A DNA stretch of 64,000 nucleotides, taken from Fusibacter sp963666805. GTDB lineage: Bacteria > Bacillota > Clostridia > Peptostreptococcales > Acidaminobacteraceae. A program made the translations under genes and the position numbers. The notes beneath the pieces are model-generated. The model made no database searches, was not told the origin of the DNA, and saw nothing but the letters and a program-made list of their open reading frames with translations. Within the stretch, counting starts at the first letter, position 1. Each line of letters starts with the position of its first letter. Positions 60,180-64,000 of this stretch are shown piece after piece. The stretch is from contig CAXXWR010000006.1 of assembly GCA_963666805.2 (NCBI GenBank), forward strand, positions 868,001 to 932,000, given 5' to 3'.

Positions 60180-61509
60180 GCGAACAATATCTAGTAGTTT
60201 GAGTTTGCAGTTTTTTTGCGGTGTGCTACTCTCATTACTGATAGCGACAATTACCTTTATCACTTTTTTTATTTTGAGCAATCAACTCCTAGACTATACC
60301 GTTTATGGTGACGCCTTTATGCGTAAAATGAACGATAAAAAAATTGTTTCCTTGAAAGATTACATAGATGAACGTTCCGTTACGAAAAAGAATATCAATC
60401 AGTTGAATGTTTGGTGTAGCCGAGGTGAGCATGTTTATTTGACTCTTTATGTAGATGATAAGCTGATTTATGAATCTGCTGATGTGGTAAATTGGGAGGA
60501 AGATAGATATAGACTGGAGACAGAAGATTCCCTTAGTGAGTATCCTTTGATTCTGTCCGATGGTGTTAGTGCTCGTGCCTTTCTTTATTATTATTCTGGG
60601 GACGCTTATTATTACTGGTCGATTGTAATTTCGAGCATCCTTGCATTTGTGGTTTTTTCACTGTGTTTTATCAGTTTTGTACATCACAAGTTAAAATACA
60701 TTAAACAATTGAAAGAAGAGTTAGATATTTTGGCTGGAGGAGATTTGAATCATCCTATAAAAGTTATTGGTCAGGATGAATTGGGAGAATTGGCTTTTGG
60801 TATTAATCAGATGCGACTTTACATTTTGAATCATCAGGCTGTGGAGGATAAAATTCGCTCTAGTAATTCAAAACTTGTAACAGCAATGTCTCATGATTTA
60901 AGGACACCTTTAACCTCTTTGTTGGCATATTTAGAACTTTTGGATCGGGGAAAATATATAAACGAAGACCAGTTGAAGCATTTTACCAAGCAAAGTCTTT
61001 CACAGGCGATGCGAATTAAATCCATGGTTGATCAATTGTTTGAATATTTTCTTATCTATTCTTCTGAATGGGAAGAGCCTGATCTGGAGCCAACGGATGC
61101 AGATGGCATGTTTCAACAAATTTTAGGAGAATGTTCATTTTCTTTGGAGAGTCAAAACTACTGTGTCATTTCAGAGTTTGAACCTTTGGAGGGACAAGTT
61201 GCAGTTAATCTGGAGATGATTCGGCGCGTCTTTGATAATTTATATTCTAATCTTTTGAAATACGCAGATAAGTCTAGTTCAATCAAACTTCAATTAAAAG
61301 CAGAACAAGGTCATGCTATTTTGACTGTTACTAACGTCGTTTCGCCTAAACGGAGTGAGCGAGAGAGCACTAATATTGGTCTGGACACTTGTCGAAGGAT
61401 TATGCAACATCATAACGGCAGTTTTGAAGTGAGTGAAAAAAATCAACTTTTCCAAGTCATTTTAACCCTTCCGCTTGTGCTTAAACAGAATGAAATTCTG
61501 AAAAATTAA
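60172..61509 (+). CDS. sensor histidine kinase
   Basis: A 445-residue membrane kinase. TM1 about 13-37, an extracellular region of about 100 residues, TM2 about 150-172, HAMP about 175-225, HisKA with AMSHDLRTPLTSL, and HATPase_c with NLYSNLLKYAD and NIGLDTCRRIMQHHNG. The start is TTG 60172, overlapping the response-regulator stop by 8 bases; the frame is open further upstream, but that part is inside the regulator. Signal unknown, possibly membrane or envelope stress. Confidence 0.92.
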   Translation: MSRRTISSSLSLQFFCGVLLSLLIATITFITFFILSNQLLDYTVYGDAFMRKMNDKKIVSLKDYIDERSVTKKNINQLNVWCSRGEHVYLTLYVDDKLIYESADVVNWEEDRYRLETEDSLSEYPLILSDGVSARAFLYYYSGDAYYYWSIVISSILAFVVFSLCFISFVHHKLKYIKQLKEELDILAGGDLNHPIKVIGQDELGELAFGINQMRLYILNHQAVEDKIRSSNSKLVTAMSHDLRTPLTSLLAYLELLDRGKYINEDQLKHFTKQSLSQAMRIKSMVDQLFEYFLIYSSEWEEPDLEPTDADGMFQQILGECSFSLESQNYCVISEFEPLEGQVAVNLEMIRRVFDNLYSNLLKYADKSSSIKLQLKAEQGHAILTVTNVVSPKRSERESTNIGLDTCRRIMQHHNGSFEVSEKNQLFQVILTLPLVLKQNEILKN

Positions 61510-61519
61510 TCAATTTTAT

Positions 61520-61566
61520 AAAGGAGGACACGGACAGATTCTACATCTGTTAACGTGTCCTTTGTC
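61520..61566 (+). terminator. terminator after the histidine kinase gene
   Basis: GGACACG (61526-61532) with CGTGTCC (61554-61560), continued by ACAGA/TCTGT, followed by TTT. Confidence 0.75.
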
Positions 61567-61642
61567 ATGTGAACTTTAAAAAACAAGGATTTTCATTATG
61601 AAAGCGACAAGTGGCATTTAAGAGCAAACATTTCTTATTTCC

Positions 61643-61656
61643 GTAACATAAGTTAC
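61643..61656. promoter_or_regulatory. inverted repeat upstream of hcp, candidate operator
   Basis: GTAAC at 61643-61647 and GTTAC at 61652-61656, separated by ATAA, lie about 115 bases before hcp and just upstream of TTGACG (61672-61677). Genes for hybrid-cluster protein are often controlled by CRP/FNR-type HcpR, so this is a plausible operator, but the match has not been checked. Confidence 0.45.
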
Positions 61657-61770
61657 ATACAACTGCCTCGATTGACGATATGATGAGTTTAGAAGTAAAG
61701 CTTTTGGAGATACTAATAATGAGTAGTATGGAATCTAAAAGTAAAGAATAAACGGAAGGGGCTATTAAAA

Positions 61771-63429
61771 ATGAATCAAGAAATGTTTTGTTTCCAATGT
61801 CAAGAAGCAGCTGGCGGGAAAGGTTGTCAGAAAATAGGTGTGTGCGGTAAAACAAGTGAGGTAGCAAATCTTCAAGATTTGTTAATTTATACTTTAAAAG
61901 GACTTGCAGCTTACAATGTACAGGCGAGACAAGTGGGTCTTAATACCGCAGTAACAGATCATATTATATTAGATAGTTTATTTGCAACTATCACCAATGC
62001 CAATTTTGATAAAAAAGCGATTTCAGATAAAATTGAAGTAGCAATGCTTGAGCGGGATAAGGTGAAAGCTTTATTACTTGAAAAAGGCAAACTAGAAGAT
62101 AAAAATTACCATGATAGTGCAACCTTTAAGATTGAACGCAATCAATATGAAGCTAAGGCTCAATCAGACCTTGTAGGCGTTTTAGCAACAGTTAATGAAG
62201 ATGTTCGTTCACTAAGAGAATTAATCACTTACGGATTAAAGGGAATGGCAGCTTATGCAGAACATGCAAGCAATTTAGGTTATAAGGCTACAGCTATTTC
62301 TAGCTTTATAGAAAAAGCCTTATTAGCAACTTTAGATGACACTTTAAGTGCAGATGACCTTGTGGCATTAACACTTGAAACGGGCAAATACGGGGTAGAT
62401 GTGATGGCGTTATTGGATGAAGCCAATACGTCAACCTATGGTAATCCAGAACTCACAGAAGTCAATATTGGCGTTTCTGATAAACCAGCTATTTTGATTT
62501 CAGGTCATGATTTGAAAGATATTGAAGAATTATTAGCACAAACAGAAGGCACGGGTGTGGATGTTTACACCCATAGTGAAATGTTACCTGCTCATTACTA
62601 TCCAGCATTCAAAAAATACGATCACTTTGTAGGCAACTATGGTAATGCTTGGTGGAAACAAAAAGAAGAATTTGAGTCTTTTAATGGACCTATTCTCTTT
62701 ACAACTAACTGTATCGTTCCACCAAAGGTATCTTATTCAGATCGTGTTTATACAACAGGTTCTGCTGGCTATGAAGGGTTCAAACATATTCCAGCGAGAA
62801 CAGATGGGCACACCAAAGATTTCTCTGAAATTATTGAACATGCTAAAAAATGTCCAGCACCCACTGAAATAGAAACGGGTAAAATTGTGGGTGGATTTGC
62901 TCATCATCAAGTTTTAGCCTTGGCAGATAAGGTTGTAGATGCGGTTAAAACAGGAGCCATTAAACAGTTCTTTGTTATGGCAGGATGCGATGGCCGTATG
63001 AAATCAAGAGATTATTATACTGAATTTGCAGAAACACTGCCGAAAGATACAGTGATTTTAACTGCAGGTTGTGCAAAATACAGATACAATAAATTAAATC
63101 TCGGTGATATTGGTGGCATTCCAAGAGTTTTAGATGCCGGTCAATGTAACGATTCTTATTCATTGGCAGTTATTGCTCTTAAATTAAAAGAGGTCTTTGA
63201 ACTGAATGACATTAACGAATTACCAATCTCTTATAATATTGCATGGTATGAGCAAAAGGCGGTTATTGTCCTTTTAGCCCTATTATATTTAGGCGTTAAA
63301 AATATCCACTTAGGACCAACATTACCTGCTTTCTTATCACCTAATGTTGCCAATGTATTGGTTGAAAACTTTGGAATAGCTGGTATTACTGATGTTCAAA
63401 CAGATATTAATGTTTTTATGGGACAATAA
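61771..63429 (+). CDS. hcp: hydroxylamine reductase / hybrid-cluster protein
   Basis: A 552-residue Hcp that handles NO or hydroxylamine stress in anaerobes. The N-terminal [4Fe-4S] motif is Cys7-X2-Cys10-X8-Cys19-X5-Cys25. Hybrid-cluster ligand regions are TTNCIVPP, AGCDGRMKSRDYYTEFAE, TAGCAKYRYNKL and DAGQCNDSYS. The N-terminal spacing is that of the class found in strict anaerobes. AAGGGG precedes the ATG. It is single and followed by a strong terminator. Confidence 0.95.
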   Translation: MNQEMFCFQCQEAAGGKGCQKIGVCGKTSEVANLQDLLIYTLKGLAAYNVQARQVGLNTAVTDHIILDSLFATITNANFDKKAISDKIEVAMLERDKVKALLLEKGKLEDKNYHDSATFKIERNQYEAKAQSDLVGVLATVNEDVRSLRELITYGLKGMAAYAEHASNLGYKATAISSFIEKALLATLDDTLSADDLVALTLETGKYGVDVMALLDEANTSTYGNPELTEVNIGVSDKPAILISGHDLKDIEELLAQTEGTGVDVYTHSEMLPAHYYPAFKKYDHFVGNYGNAWWKQKEEFESFNGPILFTTNCIVPPKVSYSDRVYTTGSAGYEGFKHIPARTDGHTKDFSEIIEHAKKCPAPTEIETGKIVGGFAHHQVLALADKVVDAVKTGAIKQFFVMAGCDGRMKSRDYYTEFAETLPKDTVILTAGCAKYRYNKLNLGDIGGIPRVLDAGQCNDSYSLAVIALKLKEVFELNDINELPISYNIAWYEQKAVIVLLALLYLGVKNIHLGPTLPAFLSPNVANVLVENFGIAGITDVQTDINVFMGQ

Positions 63430-63475
63430 AGAGACAAGCAAACGACACAAAATAGACCTGCAAAATAAGTAAATA

Positions 63476-63511
63476 AAAAGGGTAACTCAATTTATTGAGT
63501 TACCCTTTTTT
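63476..63511. terminator. terminator between hcp and the YoaK-family gene
   Basis: A 14-bp stem, AAGGGTAACTCAAT with ATTGAGTTACCCTT, flanked by A and T runs, suitable for converging transcripts. Confidence 0.9.
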
Positions 63512-63592
63512 GATTCATTATCTTTTGATTGAATATAAGCTTTTGCTTGATATTACATTTTATGCTAAACCAATGTTGGTCATAAAGACTGT

Positions 63593-64000
63593 TTATTTTC
63601 CGTTACATGTTTTAACGACTCGAGTGACTTCAACTTCTCTTTCTTGAATTGCAATGAGACTTAAAGACACCAAAGCAGGAACAAGACCTATAAGAATACC
63701 GCTTCTGCCCATTAAGAAAGAGGACAATAAAGCGATTAAAGTACCAGTGTAAAAGAAGAGAAGTGCACTACCGTAAATGCGAGCTTTGTGGAGCAACTCT
63801 TTATCTTTTTCATAATGATAAGCAACCAATGATGTTGAAAATTGTTTAAGATTATTGGTTGAAAATATACTTGATACGGCGTATCCGCCTGCTCCTTTAA
63901 AAACACACCACTGAAAAGCGGTAACAAAGAAGAGGGGATAGAGGGTGACAAATGGATTGACCCATTCAGGAATAAAGACTAAAGCGACCATAGCTAACAT
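63593..64000 (-). CDS. YoaK family (DUF1275) membrane protein, partial
   Basis: The C-terminal 135 residues of a multi-pass membrane protein with AFQWCVFKGAGGYAVSSIFSTNNLKQF, similar to DUF1275/YoaK proteins. Four or so hydrophobic segments are seen. The first residue in the window is Met, but the family is usually over 200 residues long, so the real start is probably beyond the window edge. Function unknown. Confidence 0.75.
   Translation of the reverse strand: MLAMVALVFIPEWVNPFVTLYPLFFVTAFQWCVFKGAGGYAVSSIFSTNNLKQFSTSLVAYHYEKDKELLHKARIYGSALLFFYTGTLIALLSSFLMGRSGILIGLVPALVSLSLIAIQEREVEVTRVVKTCNGK

Noticed and set aside
61680..61751. 23-aa open frame before hcp, possible leader peptide
   Set aside because: No Shine-Dalgarno sequence precedes it and it shows no feature beyond chance; it also overlaps the candidate promoter.

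Overview
The window is AT-rich DNA with dense, mostly + strand genes, strong Shine-Dalgarno sites, frequent TTG and GTG starts and many intrinsic terminators. Its content points to an anaerobic, probably motile Clostridia-type Firmicute: a four-subunit NAD(P)-linked [FeFe] hydrogenase (hndABCD), hybrid-cluster protein, a two-subunit iron-sulfur L-serine dehydratase, bacteriohemerythrin, a chemotaxis receptor, ClpE and a glycine riboswitch. A genus cannot be assigned from the sequence alone. It reads as ordinary chromosome: no phage, plasmid, insertion-sequence transposase, CRISPR array, rRNA or tRNA gene was recognised.

Layout. 0-8 kb: end of a thioredoxin-fold gene, alpha/beta hydrolase, PAS plus degenerate GGDEF protein, mutY, lipid kinase, bacteriohemerythrin, then gnd-zwf-cyclase. 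7.8-13 kb: serine dehydratase (sdaAA/sdaAB, minus strand), a Cache-domain MCP and an ABC-F ATPase. 13-20 kb: NUDIX hydrolase, DEAD-box helicase, and an MFS transporter/XRE-TPR regulator pair bracketed by two inverted copies of a long hairpin repeat, then an RlmI-like methyltransferase. 20-30 kb: LTA-synthase-like protein, sfsA, tpx, a DnaA-box-like cluster, inositol monophosphatase, flavoprotein, nitrilase, dapF, a HAD phosphatase and an ABC exporter. 30-36 kb: a glycine riboswitch controlling an ACT-domain/UPF0210 pair, a LUD protein and clpE. 36-45 kb: mostly unknown small membrane proteins, a duplicated intergenic element with one compensatory base pair, a second ABC-F gene behind a putative attenuator, a hot-dog thioesterase and D-serine dehydratase. 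45-50 kb: hndABCD. 50-56 kb: unknown genes, truA and the nickel-pincer cofactor genes larC-larE-larB. 56-61.5 kb: a broken ABC ATPase, then a phosphatidylserine/phosphatidylethanolamine operon (TVP38, PssA, Psd, PAP2) divergent from a two-component system. 61.5-64 kb: hcp and the edge of a YoaK-family gene.

How the genes work together. Serine is deaminated by both L- and D-specific enzymes. Glucose-6-phosphate can enter the oxidative pentose phosphate route through Zwf and Gnd, but no recognisable 6-phosphogluconolactonase lies between them; a cyclase-family hydrolase overlaps zwf instead. Hydrogenase subunits HndA-D would exchange electrons among NAD(P)H, ferredoxin and protons. LarB, LarE and LarC make the nickel-pincer cofactor, yet no LarA-type enzyme is in the window. 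The most distinctive non-coding signals are the two hairpin repeats, the duplicated covarying element, the riboswitch with a degenerate first-aptamer position, the DnaA-box cluster and the leader in front of the second ABC-F gene.
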